A DNA stretch of 64,000 bases. Source: Tubiluchus corallicola (lineage: Eukaryota; Priapulida; Priapulimorpha; Priapulimorphida; Tubiluchidae). Where the stretch lies: positions 186,001-250,000 of the forward strand of contig JAQGDQ010000169.1 in the NCBI GenBank assembly GCA_030141605.1, written 5' to 3'. A model generated the notes under the pieces. That model was not told where the DNA came from. It was given only the letters and a program-made list of their open reading frames with translations, and ran no database searches. Below are positions 52,444-63,931 of the stretch, in pieces (position 1 is the first letter of the stretch; every line of letters begins with the position of its first letter). Both the position numbers and the translations under genes were made by a program.

Positions 52444-53274
52444 GTGCAAATAATATAGAACTACTTAAAGTGTTACATGTTTGATTTTTTGTTTCACTAA
52501 ATTTATGATGATATTGCATTGAAATTTAAAAGAATAATAAGAAAATGATTTCTAATTGTCATTTTATTATTATTATTTTGCTTTTTGGTTTTAAGGGATA
52601 TAGTACATTTGCGTAAGCAAGGCTAGGTTGTAAACAAACAAATTTTTAGCACGAATATACATGTAGATATTAAAATTTTGTGGGTGTTTTCCCAAACTAT
52701 AATGGCATAAATTCCCCACTTTAAAAGCCTGTATTGCACATGCCATATTCAGCATTCTTTTTTTTTTAATGAATTTAGAGCCTGAAATGATCCACGGGTA
52801 TTTAACTAGTTATTTATAACTAGATTTCGAAAAGAGCCCCCCGTGCACATTAATTTTATTGAATTTTAAAAACAAAAGGGTCTGAAATACAGTGCTCTAA
52901 ACATGAAAAATCAGGACTGAGCTTGGGTCTGAATTAGGCTCCTTGGACCAGTAATCCAAACGTTCCTGGTTCCACCTAAGTGGGTATGTGATCTATTGGT
53001 CTGTTCATGGTGATAAATATGTCTAAATAATTATGTTAGTGATCAAATCCAGCTCAATCACTTGTGACCTTTGCACTTTTAAATTGTAATTCGACCTGGT
53101 TTGATTTTAAAAATTCAATACAGTACATCAAATATTATTGTTGTTCATGCCATCATTAAATTTTGTATTACCACATTGATGTTTTAGTTTGTTATGTTTT
53201 CATTTCTCATTGTCTCGTATTTTGCTTTCATCGAGGCTGGAACTAGAAACAAAACTGAGCTGAATCTTCACTTC
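52444..53274. other. Intergenic between GH3 and antizyme
   Basis: No gene recognised. It holds a tRNA-like fragment near 52944-52980 (TTGGACCAGTAATCCAA and GGTTCCACC) and must contain the antizyme promoter. An open frame continues upstream of 53275 to 53194, so the antizyme start could lie a little further 5'. Confidence 0.45.
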
Positions 53275-56200
53275 ATGTTTTCAAACAGTGAGTTTTCTGT
53301 TTTTGCGTATTGCAAAATAAACAAAGACAGAGAAGCCATTATACTTGATTTTTGTCACAACTTTTTTCATAAATTAGACATTAACATAAGAATGAGCAGC
53401 AAAACAAGTATACGAAAAAGCAAAATGGATTCTATAGCGAAGAATAAAAGTATAGGCATCACGAGCGAACAGACAAATAAATCGTGGTAAGTTGCATTTT
53501 TGACGATCAGCAAACACTAATTATTACACAAGTATACCTTTTTGCCTCCCGACTGATCACTAAATTCTAGGCGTTTGTAACAACCGAGACCTAGGTGCAA
53601 ACTATATGCAAGGAATTTTGCCTGAAACCTGTCCACTCTCAATGGCATCCTTGGAAAAAAAACAAAACCGACGTGTTAGGTTAGCTGAAGAGGCTGACCT
53701 TTGTACGATGTCAACTCTGGAACAACAGAGAGAGACCATTGACCTCATCAACTGTTATTAGATAATTAATGGAGCATCCATCCTCAAGGATTTTTTCATG
53801 CCCCCTAGATCCCTCCGTGGATACTCAACGCGGTCATATTCAATTTATATTACCCTAAGTCAAAATCCTGTGCAGTAGCCCCTAACTGTTTTAAGTATTT
53901 TGTCAAAGCTTACTTATGTCTATTTGTTAATTATTTTCGTTTTTTTCACTTAGTTAGTACTTTGCTGTGTGTTTGTTTGCTGAGTAAAAACTGAAGACTA
54001 AAATCATGTAATCTGACATAGTTAGAATATTTGTAAAAATATATTCTATTATAACAGTATAGTCAGTTTACAACTGCAGACTAGTCAACTTTAGATGGTA
54101 ATAATATTACAGCGTACTTCAACAGGGAACCAAAGAGTACATGGAGATTAACAGTAAAATAATAGCAAATCTTACATCACAGGTAGGAAGTAACTAAGGT
54201 GATGGAGGGGAGTGCTAGAACAATTGAAGCCATACTGCTGTCACATGGTTTTTGTTTGTTGTGTAGGCCTTTTATTTTGCCAATTGAGGCTTAAATTTAA
54301 ACTAGATATTAGTGTCACTGTTATCATAATTATTGTACTGATAATGCTATCAGTACACTGTCGGTATTTATTTATTTTACTATACGACTTTGCATCATTG
54401 GCACAAATAATTTTTAATTCCTGCAGTTGTAAGTGATGACTGTGACCAAGAGGCACAAGAAAAAAATTAAGTGAAACATTCTAACTTCAAGTATACTTAA
54501 GTCTCATATATACATATATATATATATATATAAGTATTAATGATATACCTATGTGTGCAGTAGGTGCCGATTAATAGACTCACGGTTAATAGACTCAATT
54601 GGGTAATTAACTCAAAAATGCCTGGATTGGGCCGCTTCTATTCAAATATACATAAAAACTGTCTGTAATTGACTCAAATAACTCCGATTAATTGACTCAG
54701 TATTTTTTCTTCACCTTCTTACAATAAGATGTTTGTATGTGCCCAAAGAACCTTTCCTACTTTTATGTCATCTTTACTTCCCTTTGGTGCACTATTATGT
54801 AGAAACAATCATAAACATTTAAACACTTGTGAAGCGCTCTTCTTTTGATGCTTTTGCTGCAAATCACCCTTTCAGGCTTAGTCAGTCAACAGTCAAAGAT
54901 GCAGGTAGAGTAATCAGCCGGTATTCCTTGTGACTTACAAGACTAAGCATTATACAGCAAATAAGAGCAATGTAAGTGAGCAGACGATTCAGAACTGTTT
55001 TAGTCCCGCACAACAACAAATTTTTAACGTTTTTATAATTACGAGAACTTTGTTGGCCAAGATCTTCGCTAGAAAATGAAGCAGCCAACTTTTTGTAATT
55101 TTTGCAAATAAACTTATATATATTAGTATTTTGAAATATTTTTTCTAATTTTTAACTGCATGAAAGAATTTAGGGATTAGTTCGTTTCTAAAATTCATTG
55201 AAAACTGTTTCAGTGCATAGTAGGCTGATGAGTCATACTTCTATGCCTTTAATACTACACCCATCGATTAATAGGTTCAGTCGGTTAATTGGATCAAAAC
55301 ACGTTGGTCCCAAAGTGAGTCTATTAAGTTGTGCCTACTGTATATAAGTATTAATAACTGTAATGTGATTTAACATGAAAACATTAACTAGCTTCTGATT
55401 TTCTAACATTTTGTGCAGTTAAAGCAATTGAAATTTAATGTGGGATATAATTTTACTTGTCGAACCAGTTATAACTTTTTGGCATTATATTTTGTTGTAT
55501 ATATTCATAAAGTTTCATATATTATGTTTTATAGAGTTTAAATGATGTGCAAATCACTCCTACCTGCAAACAGAGGCTCATTATACTGTTTGTACATTAA
55601 TAAACATTTATCATCTTCATCGTCATTTCACTGCAACAGCAAGGTTAATTGTGAAGTATTAGTGATACTTGTGATGTTTTTTCCATTTAGAAGTCTGAGC
55701 AAGTATGGCAAGACTGAAAAATATTGTACCTGTTATTTTTGCATGGCAGTGCTCTGACTCTGTTAGCAGTTTGGTGTTGGTCATCATGAGTTTTTTTGTA
55801 GTTGTTGAACGTATATGAATGATGATCAGATTTTTAACAGTTTTTTGCAAACTTCCTATAAATGAACTTTAATGCATTTTCAGGACACAAAGGTTTATTA
55901 GACTTGACGCTGGGCCTCAGCAGTGCTCCTGATGTCACCAATGAAACCATTGTACCGTCAAGCCACTTTGATAGAAACGAGTTTGGAAAATGTAGTTTTG
56001 TTATTGATGAAAATCTTATAAAAAGTTTGGTAAGTTTAGTACTGTAGTAGTAGGGCTATGGGTTGAATGCCGGTAGTTAGTGGGTCATTTTTGTGGTAGA
56101 GTCTTTTGACAAAATTTTTTGTCTGTCAGTCTTTTTGAATCCAGCGAAAAAAGAAAAAAGATGTTTGAAGTAAAGTCTGTAAGAGAAGAAACTTTTACCA

Positions 56201-58818
56201 AAATCAATCATTTGTTTGTTGGAATTTTCAGTGGGAACAGCCTGAGAATTTCAATGGCTTTATTACAACATAGCGAGTCACTTGAAATAAACGTCCTATT
56301 TTCTAACATGATGAACTGTGTGTTCAAAACAGAATTTTTTGGGTGGTGCCACTGTATTACAGCCTTGGTTTTTTTTTGTGTACTAACAGAAAGTGACCTC
56401 ACCCATTGTCAACCAACTCCACCCAGATTTGTCTTTATTGGCCATGCATTTCTGATGTGTCATATGTAACTTTGTTAGTTAGTAGTGATGGGCTGAGCCA
56501 ATCAGTGATCAATAGGGATGAGCATGAAACTTTCGAAGTGAATTTGAACGAGTTTTTTGTTCAGATTCAATTTGTACCTAAAATTATAGATTCGAATAAT
56601 TCAGCCCTTCAACCCCATACATTCTTTATCATCATGCAATCAGCACAGTTTATCTGTAGTTTCTGTGAACAATTTTTAAACAAATTATTATTGTTTTTAC
56701 TGCAAAACCGAATCAAGTAATATGCGGTTCTTTGTGAGGCTGCTATTTATTAGTAATTCGAAAATCTTTAAAACCGAATTTGAATCAGATTCGAAAACAA
56801 GCTGAAATTCTGCTTGATTCAAATTTACTTTATGATAGAGAATGTGCCTCTAGCGATTGCTGATGGGTGAACTAACAGTGGCGTTCGGTTGTGATCGGTG
56901 ATCAGTGGAGAATTTCTAATTGGCTCACATTAAATTATTGATTGGTTCGGTAAACTATTGAACTCAGGACGTAAAAATTGCTAAAATTTATGAGAAAATG
57001 AAGAATAAAGTATTTAAAATGTACGCCAAGTTTTGAAATGTTTAGCATATCGTTACGATAAAATTATTTACATGCAGCAACTTTACTTCATTCACTTACC
57101 TTTTCGATGAGGTACCACGTATAAAGTGCATCCACCAAAGACACACAATATTCAAATAACGTAACATAGGAATTTTTAATTATATAGTCCAGCAAAGCTT
57201 CAAAGTTGCAATGATACATTTTGTTTTGATTAATAAAATTGGATAAATGATTACAAGAAAGTATTGATGTTTCATCATTGAAGTCTTGTGGGTAGTATAT
57301 TTTGACCTGTAAAATAATTGATCAGACAACACATTTTAAAAATAATTTTTATAGCAACATTGTTTATGTAGTCTGTTTTATCCGACTTGCAGTCGATTGG
57401 TATTGGTTAATGGCAAAATCGATTTGCTCTTGATTAGCTCGTTGTACCCGAAAATGAGGATCGGCCCGTCATTGTAATAGTTAGTATTGTTGTTGATTAG
57501 TGTTTTAGAACTTGGACACAATATGCTGTCATGAATTTGCAATACTTTAGGGTACTGATGCAAAAAGCAATAGTTATATTGCAGAGCAGATACACTTTCA
57601 ACTACGTTTGACGAATTCGCTAAGTGTGCATTGGGATACTCTTGTGTGTGGGAAAATTATGTATGTCATGATACCTGCTGGAGTTCTGCCTGATGGCTCA
57701 AAAGAAAGGTACTACAAAGTACAAAACTCCTTGAGCACGTCATATTTGTTTAATTTAGCATTTAGACAGTGCAATGAACTGTTTGTTTCAAATGCAGCAA
57801 AGAATATTTTTCTTTAACTAACCTGCAATGTTTGAATAGATGGTTGATACAATATCTTCAGTTGACATGTATTTTAGTATTTATTTCTATCTTAGTTGTG
57901 GTTCAGTCATTATATTTTCTGTTTTTATTGCTATACTAGCTTTGTGAGTTTGCTGGAATATGCTGAAGAAGTTATGGAATGCTCACAAGTTATCATTTGT
58001 CTGGATAAGAACAGGAAAGACAGGGGTAAATAAACATCATTTAAAAATGCCTAGTATTTTTCTATAGTAATTTACTATTCAACTTCTGTTGGTGGTATAA
58101 ATAAAATGTACAGGTGAATTTCCTTAGTTTCATTTTCATGGCACAAATATATTGCATACAATCTTTTACATGTATAAATTGTATCATATTATTTCTAGAG
58201 TACCAGCTATTTTTAAATAATTCTTGATAACCATGCATGTAGAATCTCCGAGCAAGTAGTATGTCCTTCTCTTACGAGTTAAGAATAAGACTATTAGTCC
58301 TGCACTTTGAAGTCTTTGCAGTTATATACAGTGAAACTGGTGGAAATTGTAATGTAATGGTGTATACATTATACTAGCAGTGCTCAGTGAGTTGTAACCC
58401 AAAGTTTGTCCTTTTTTTGTTAAAACAAACCTGGCAAAAAGCTGAAAATTTCAAAATTTTCTAAGACGCTTGTAAAAAGTGACAAACTCGATTGAAATTG
58501 TGCATCTTATTGATTATGCTTAGGTCTATATTCTCTGTACAATGTTAATACTGGTTTGTAATGCGAATTAATAAAATACGGAATTGGAGTGCTACATTCG
58601 AATATAAATTCCAAGTAGAACATTCCAGCGAATCATCATGAATATGATACATATTCATATTAAAATTTAAAGCAACTAAAGTGGATTTATTTTTAGCTGC
58701 TCTGGTGAGAATGTTCATGTTTTTGGGATTCACAAGCTTGCCTCCTTCAGCAGTTACTCCACAGAATAGTGCGCCTCAGTCTGCTGATTTGCTATACCTA
58801 TTGTATAGTATCGACTAG
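53275..58818 (+). CDS. Ornithine decarboxylase antizyme, +1 programmed frameshift
   Basis: Antizyme binds ornithine decarboxylase, sends it to the proteasome without ubiquitin, and blocks polyamine uptake. Exons: 53275-53486, 55884-56029, 57587-57708, 57940-58025, 58697-58818 (stop TAG). Frame 1 runs through exon 1 and into exon 2, ending at TGA 55930-55932 after QQCS. The main frame continues +1 from GAT at 55931 and gives 142 residues, making about 228 in all, as in human OAZ1. Identifying blocks are VHWDTLVCGK, YVMIPAGVLPDGSKE, SLLEYAEEVMECSQVIICLDKNRKDR and AALVRMFMFLGF, matching the conserved ODC-binding core in order. Every junction is in phase on both sides of the shift. The first ATG is uncertain: 53194, 53275 and 53392 are all in frame; 53275 best fits family length. 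The C-terminal 25 residues are divergent. Confidence 0.93.
53630..53830 (+). mobile_element. Decayed LINE reverse transcriptase fragment in antizyme intron 1
   Basis: The stretch encodes STLEQQRETIDLINCY (53711-53758), then a stop, then IINGAS and, after more damage, FFMPPRSLRGYSTRSYS. This order matches the C-terminal region of CR1-like/pol-like LINE proteins (the TLE-RR-R-D-I block followed by KIING). Stops and frame changes show it is dead. Confidence 0.55.
54508..54532. repeat. (TA)n microsatellite
   Basis: A run of alternating TA with few interruptions, just left of the pogo-like element. Confidence 0.85.
54557..55340. mobile_element. Pogo/Tigger-like TIR element in antizyme intron 1
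   Basis: The left end CAGTAGGTGCCGATTAATAGACTCAC matches the complement of the right end, CAGTAGGCACAACTTAATAGACTCAC. Variants of a GATTAATAGACTCA block recur at least five times near the left end (54567-54700) and again near the right end (about 55264-55325), like the repeated binding sites of pogo-family ends. The internal 600 bases hold no transposase I can recognise, so it is probably non-autonomous. A 15-base direct repeat, TATATAAGTATTAAT, occurs just outside both ends (about 54527-54541 and 55341-55355). Confidence 0.7.
55924..55934 (+). promoter_or_regulatory. +1 ribosomal frameshift site of antizyme
   Basis: TGC-TCC-TGA-TG. The ribosome reads TCC in the zero frame at the P site with TGA in the A site, then moves to GAT in the +1 frame. 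In the antizyme family, rising polyamines raise the efficiency of this shift, closing a feedback loop. The site and the residues just before it (GPQQCS) follow the usual animal pattern. Confidence 0.93.
55939..55952 (+). promoter_or_regulatory. Short hairpin just 3' of the frameshift site
   Basis: CAATG (55939-55943) and CATTG (55948-55952) pair perfectly around a four-base AAAC loop, seven bases after the TGA. Vertebrate antizymes carry a stimulatory pseudoknot at this place. Whether this small stem is part of a larger stimulator is not shown. Confidence 0.45.
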
Positions 58819-60190
58819 TTGCTATTGCTGTGATTTGTAGGAACTTGTGCATCATTTTAATAATTGCTATGTAAACTGTTACGTTATATATTTTGAGTCT
58901 TTGTTAAATAAGTTATTGAATGAAAAGTCAAAGTGTATGATACTGTGTATATAATTTTCTGCACACCGAGTTCTTTTAACAGTTGCATCTAAATTTAAGT
59001 ACTTTGTTTAGAAACTTAAATATATCGAATATGGATTTGTTAACTTTTTTGTCAAGTCAGCTCTGTCGCTGACCTTTATTTTAATTCTGAACATTTCGAA
59101 TTTCCTTTTTTCCTTTGCTATTAATTAGAGCTTGTGATTAAGATTACCAAATGAATTAAACTACTGTGAAACTGGATTGGCATTTGTAATGCTTTTCTTG
59201 TTTAGTTTGCTGTAGATATATTTTATAATGCTTTATGAGTTGTAACTTTGAATGTGTAATAAGTGTGGAATACTTGAAAACTACATTTTGTAAATTTATG
59301 AAGGAATGATATCTCTTATCTTAAATAATTATCTTTTATTGTGAATGCTACTTGTGTGTTAATACTTGTTTATCTATATAGCAAAATTGTTAGACTCATT
59401 TGGAAAAACTTTGTTCCTATTTAACATTTCCCATGCACTAACTGTGCTGATATTTTCATATTTAGCATTTGGAAGATAATATTTAGTTGTAACCTAAAGG
59501 TATGTTGCAGATTTTGATGATTTATTAAGAAACTGCTATTCTTAAACATGATTGTATAAACTGATTTTTTTATGTACATGTATATGTTTATTTGTGGCTA
59601 CTGACTGATTTTTAAGCTTTTATTTAAGGTTTCTAAATTGTTTAATTTGCATTCCATTTTCAGTTGCATGATTTATTAAAAGTTCCCTATTTCTGTCTAT
59701 TAAGACAAGATCATTTTTATGCTTTAGGTGCTAAATTCTTTTGTGTTACAGCGTATGATCTGTTTCACTTTTTTTATAACTTGCTTAGGAATTGAAGTGA
59801 AAATTGTTAGTTCCTCTTCTCTTTATTATGTTTTGGCTAACTATAATTTTGATTACAATACAAATATGTCATTCAAGTTCAATAATAAAAATTTACAATT
59901 TTTGATTACCTAATAACATGTAAGTTGTATTATATTTTAGTGTAACTGCTTTTTTAAAACAGTTTGACATTTTACAGGCCTGGGTCCCATGTGGTAGCAT
60001 CACTAGCTCATCCAAAGTGACACTGAAGTCTCAATTTCACTGAAATGAATGCAGTTAAATAAACTTGGCAAATTCTTTAAAATTCTCGCTATTACTGGTA
60101 AAGTTCAAGTTAAAAAAAATTAGTAATAGATGACATTGACCTAAAGTGTAATTCCTAAGTAACCAAGCATGGCAAACTCGATTACATTAA
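58819..60190. other. Antizyme 3'UTR and intergenic
   Basis: AT-rich DNA without recognisable ORFs. An AATAAA near 59883 could be a distal poly(A) signal for antizyme, but I cannot place the transcript end. Confidence 0.4.
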
Positions 60191-60196
60191 TTCACG

Positions 60197-60660
60197 ATGC
60201 TACATGATTCACAATGCTACATTACGCAGATGTGGTGTGGGACCCATCAAGGCAAAACTCTTTGCACAGTAGAGAAAATTCAACGAAGAATGAGCAGGTT
60301 GATTCCAGGAATGAGTAACCTAACTTATTTTCAAAGGCTTCAAGAAATTGGTCTAGCCGCACTTAAGAATAGGTGCATGAGACAGGATAAGATACAAACT
60401 TTTAGAATTCTACGTGGTATTGACAAAACACGGATGATTATCTTACAAGATTATGTCAACAACAGACAAGAGGTCATTCATACAAATTACTCAAGCATCA
60501 TATCCAGGCCAGTTGGTCAAAACGTCAGCATGTATATTCCTAAGTAAGCGGGGTTGTCAGGTTCATTCAGGGTTGTCAATCCATTGAACAGGCTTCCAGC
60601 AAATGTAGTTGAGGCAACAAACATTGAGTAATTTGATTAAAGGACGTCAAGACAAACAGT
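60197..60660 (+). mobile_element. Decayed LINE reverse transcriptase C-terminal fragment
   Basis: YADVVWDP (60223-60246) is followed, after a frame change, by EKIQRRMSRLIPGMSNLTY, RLQEIGLAALKNRCMRQDKIQTFRIL and GIDKT. A further frame change leads to the RVVNPLNRLPANVVEATNI block. This is the characteristic end of CR1-like/pol-like LINE proteins. At least two frame breaks and in-frame stops make it a pseudogene fragment. Confidence 0.75.
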
Positions 60661-61047
60661 GGCAGCAGAATTCATCAAAATTCATAGATCCCATATTACC
60701 CAAATGGGAACAAAATGTTCTGATAGCATGACCTCCCTCTATCTGCGGTGGTGCCACTATATTTAGGTTTAGTAGAGTGGTGGGGCATTCAGGCTAATAC
60801 CCCCATCACTGGATGGAGCTTAACGCTTATTAATTTAGTACGACACTTTACATAGCATTACACTGGAGAAAGTATTCTAAAACAGTTCTGGTGTCTTTTT
60901 TTCTTTGAGCAAGTGTATGCCAGACATTGCTACGGGCGAGGGTGGTTCGGAAAGTAAACTATTTGAACTCGAAAACCCGTCAAGTGATTGTTTTTAAAAG
61001 ATTCTCCATTTTGAGTTCGTGGAAAACTAATCAAAGATTTTGTTGTT

Positions 61048-62172
61048 GGGCACCGAGTAATCCACTAGCCGAAGTAGGACAATTGGCGTACATGGGCTAA
61101 CCCAAGTAGGACACTAGAGACAGGTCGCGAATTGAGTCATTAGGCCCTACGTGTACTGGCACCGTATGTTGTCCTTGTTTATGTAATAATAATAATAATA
61201 ATTAAAAAAACGTCATTACACGTTGAATAATTTATTATACAGCTGATAAAATAAAAGAATTTTATTCTGAGCTGGTAGAACGGACAATATTAAATTTGGT
61301 TTCGATATTAATGTTGTTGAAGTGAAATAAACACACTTTTTAACGATTTCAACATTGTTTAAGGTATATCATTTTATCATTTTTTATTCTGTCTCGCTTC
61401 ACAGACAGGCGATCCATTTCACTACCTCTTGGACAAATAATTGTTTTCTCCTAAGCAAACGTTCTAGCGATCTATGTGCCTTACATGTTACAATACTATT
61501 GATATTATTAAAATTAATTGTCTTTGCTTTTTCTAAATGTTAGGAATTACTTTTGTGTTTTGAAGGCTTACCAGCATCTGTTTCATTTTTAAACTAGCAA
61601 TTATTTCTGTAATAACCGTGAGCGTAGTTTCTCTCTTTAAAGCATTAGATACTTAGTATAGTGTTATAATGATTTTAATGGAGCTAATAATACTGATGAT
61701 ACGATTGTAAAAATACATTTGCTTAGATGTGCTTAGATGTGACAGATATGGAGAATGGAAAAAAATTTGAACTCAGATATATTAATGAACAGTGAAAAGA
61801 AAGGATTACTAGAAATTAGAAATCTAGTGAACGAATGCATGGAATACAGGATAAAGACAAAAAAGACATTAAACTTGGAAAAGACAACTAAAAGATCGGC
61901 GTTATAGAATAAAGGTAGAATACCCTATAAAGGTGCCCGCCTCTGATAGGTGGAGAGAGTCGAGATCGCAATCGCAAGGACTATAAACTATAAAGTTAGT
62001 TTTTCCCTAAAACAAATTTAGTTTTATGATGTCATCATAATTCTCGATTCTCGCATATGAATCGTCAGTGCCTTACGTGGGCTGCCCATGTACGACACTG
62101 CTTTTCCGCAAATTTAGCACATGCTTTTTAGCGGAAGTGTCCTACTTCGGCTAGTGGGTTCCTCGGCGCCCT
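61048..62172. mobile_element. 1.1-kb element with long terminal inverted repeats
   Basis: The left end GGGCACCGAGTAATCCACTAG continues CCGAAGTAGGACA. The right end, complemented, reads GGGCGCCGAGGAACCCACTAG and continues CCGAAGTAGGACA, about 34 bases with four mismatches. A second inverted block, GTACATGGGC, follows inside both ends (about 61088 and 62083). No transposase ORF is visible. An (AAT)n run lies near 61185-61202. No convincing target-site duplication was seen. A non-autonomous DNA transposon is the best reading; the superfamily is unassigned. Confidence 0.75.
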
Positions 62173-63030
62173 ACATTTATGTATAAAGAAAGAAAATATC
62201 AGGAAGTCATTCATAGATAAATATCTGTACAGTGTTGCCTTTTATGTGATAACTGTCGGAACATACGATAATCTGAGGCTTCATACCGTACAAAAAACGA
62301 ACCGTACGGTTATCGATAACTTAATATAAGAGTAAGAGGTGTCAAGAGACTTTTCACAAGTTATTTTTCAAGATATCTATTCCATTTCCTACTTTCATTG
62401 TGTTGCTATCTCAATTCTTTTACAATACTTTCTATGGAAGTCTGGGTTTTGTTTTACGTCGCATTTTGCTGGAACGCATTAGCATTGTTAAGCGAGTACT
62501 TACTGTGTATGTATACAACAGACTTACTTAGTACCAGATGCTGGGTATAAGTGAATCTGTTGTGCTCATTGAATGCGATATTTTTATACGACGTTCAAAA
62601 TAAAAAACTTCCTCGTTGATGCACAGTGTAATGTAGAATTTTACTGTTGCAAAAATGGCTCCTTGTACATATTAATTATTTTTGTCTTTGCCCATAAAGA
62701 AGTTTTGACCTTTAATTGCAAATTTATTTAATATTATTGTAAGCGAAAGCTTTCCCAACTTCATGTGCAAATTTGTTGAGCAAATGCTGCGTAAATAATA
62801 TTTTAACTGTTTAATTGTCAGTCGATAAGAAAAATGTAATGGCATAGCTACTGTAGATAATTATAAATTTTGCAAAAGAAAGACTGCATGTTGGGAGGGA
62901 AGGTTAATTGTTGGTTTCAAATGGTTGGATTACGTAGCACCATCACTATGCAAAGAACAATTATATTCTGTGGCTTTATTATTTAACAATAAAAAGACGT
63001 TTAAGTTTTTCATTACACTACGACTCTCCT
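62173..63030. other. Intergenic upstream of the zinc-finger gene
   Basis: AT-rich sequence with no recognisable gene or repeat. It should hold the 5' exon or promoter of the zinc-finger gene. Confidence 0.4.
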
Positions 63031-63040
63031 TTAGGGACAT

Positions 63041-63931
63041 ATGATGGATATGGAAGAACAGTTGCTTTACTTTAAGTGTACGGCTTGCTCGGAGTGTTTC
63101 GTGTCAGAGGATATCTTTTTTGCTCATACCCGTACCTGGCATTGTAAGATTCTTATCTGTGTGGGACAAGATACATCTTCTGCACACATTTCTAATTCTG
63201 ATAAAAAAGACTATGATAACAGGACCAGACTTGAATTGGCTGATGACCCCAGTCAGATTGCTATAAAAGAAGATGTTTCTGGAGATATGCTTAATGATGA
63301 TAGCGACATTGAAATGATAGACTCTAATATTTATTTTAGACACTTGTCAGAGAAGAGTGATAATACTAATAAGGAGCTTGCATGTCTAAATTCTTTTTCT
63401 TCTAGTGGAAGATTTGAAAGTGACTGCTTAAACATAATGTTTGATTCTCTGGAACAGGACAACAAGGAAAGTGTCTTCTTGCAAACCAGTATGCCATCTT
63501 CCAGTAGCTCACTACCAAAAATTGACATTATGTTAATGCAGCAACAGCATCAAAGTTTAGTGCCACAGCCAGCTCCTAGTGAAGGACGGTTCCTTAAGCG
63601 AACCAAAAGTTATCAGAGTAAGAGCAACTTTAGGAAAAAGCAAAGTGGACAACTGCTTATGAAGAGGAAACAGCAGAAGGTTTGGAATGAAGTAACAACT
63701 GTTGGCAATACTGAACAAAGTGAAGAACTAATGAAGACTATAATGAGCAAGAAGCAGTATGCTTGTACTATGTGCTTTTATCATACAGAAGTGAAACAAA
63801 ACATGGAAAAACACATTAGAATACATACTGGTGAAAAACCATTTCATTGTTCATTGTGTAACAGGAGTTTTACTCAGAAAACAAGCTTGACCAGACACAA
63901 TCAAGCACTCCATACCTCAACCGATGGCTAG
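63041..63931 (+). CDS. C2H2 zinc-finger protein, 296 aa
   Basis: Probably a DNA-binding nuclear protein; the specific family is not recognised. The ATG at 63041 follows a CTTTAG acceptor-like site (63034/63035), and an in-frame TAG overlaps that site, so the coding region starts here and any upstream exon is untranslated. Fingers: an N-terminal degenerate one (about residues 12-34, CTAC then HTRTWH) and two C-terminal ones (about 241-263, CTMC then HIRIH; and 269-292, CSLC then HNQALH), the last two joined by a TGEKPF linker. Between them is a long acidic and Ser-rich stretch, then a basic segment (KRTKSYQSKSNFRKK). It ends four residues after the last finger (STDG then TAG). Codon use and intactness suggest a real gene; no frameshift is seen. 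Confidence 0.85.
   Translation: MMDMEEQLLYFKCTACSECFVSEDIFFAHTRTWHCKILICVGQDTSSAHISNSDKKDYDNRTRLELADDPSQIAIKEDVSGDMLNDDSDIEMIDSNIYFRHLSEKSDNTNKELACLNSFSSSGRFESDCLNIMFDSLEQDNKESVFLQTSMPSSSSSLPKIDIMLMQQQHQSLVPQPAPSEGRFLKRTKSYQSKSNFRKKQSGQLLMKRKQQKVWNEVTTVGNTEQSEELMKTIMSKKQYACTMCFYHTEVKQNMEKHIRIHTGEKPFHCSLCNRSFTQKTSLTRHNQALHTSTDG

Noticed and set aside
56480-56960. Possible hAT-like element (TGATGGGCTGAGCCAAT and ATTGGCTCA)
   Set aside because: The candidate ends pair over only a few bases, an internal block is in the wrong orientation, and no target-site duplication is visible.
57378-57563. Minus-strand ORF just before antizyme exon 3
   Set aside because: Lies in the antizyme intron with no domain or splice context.
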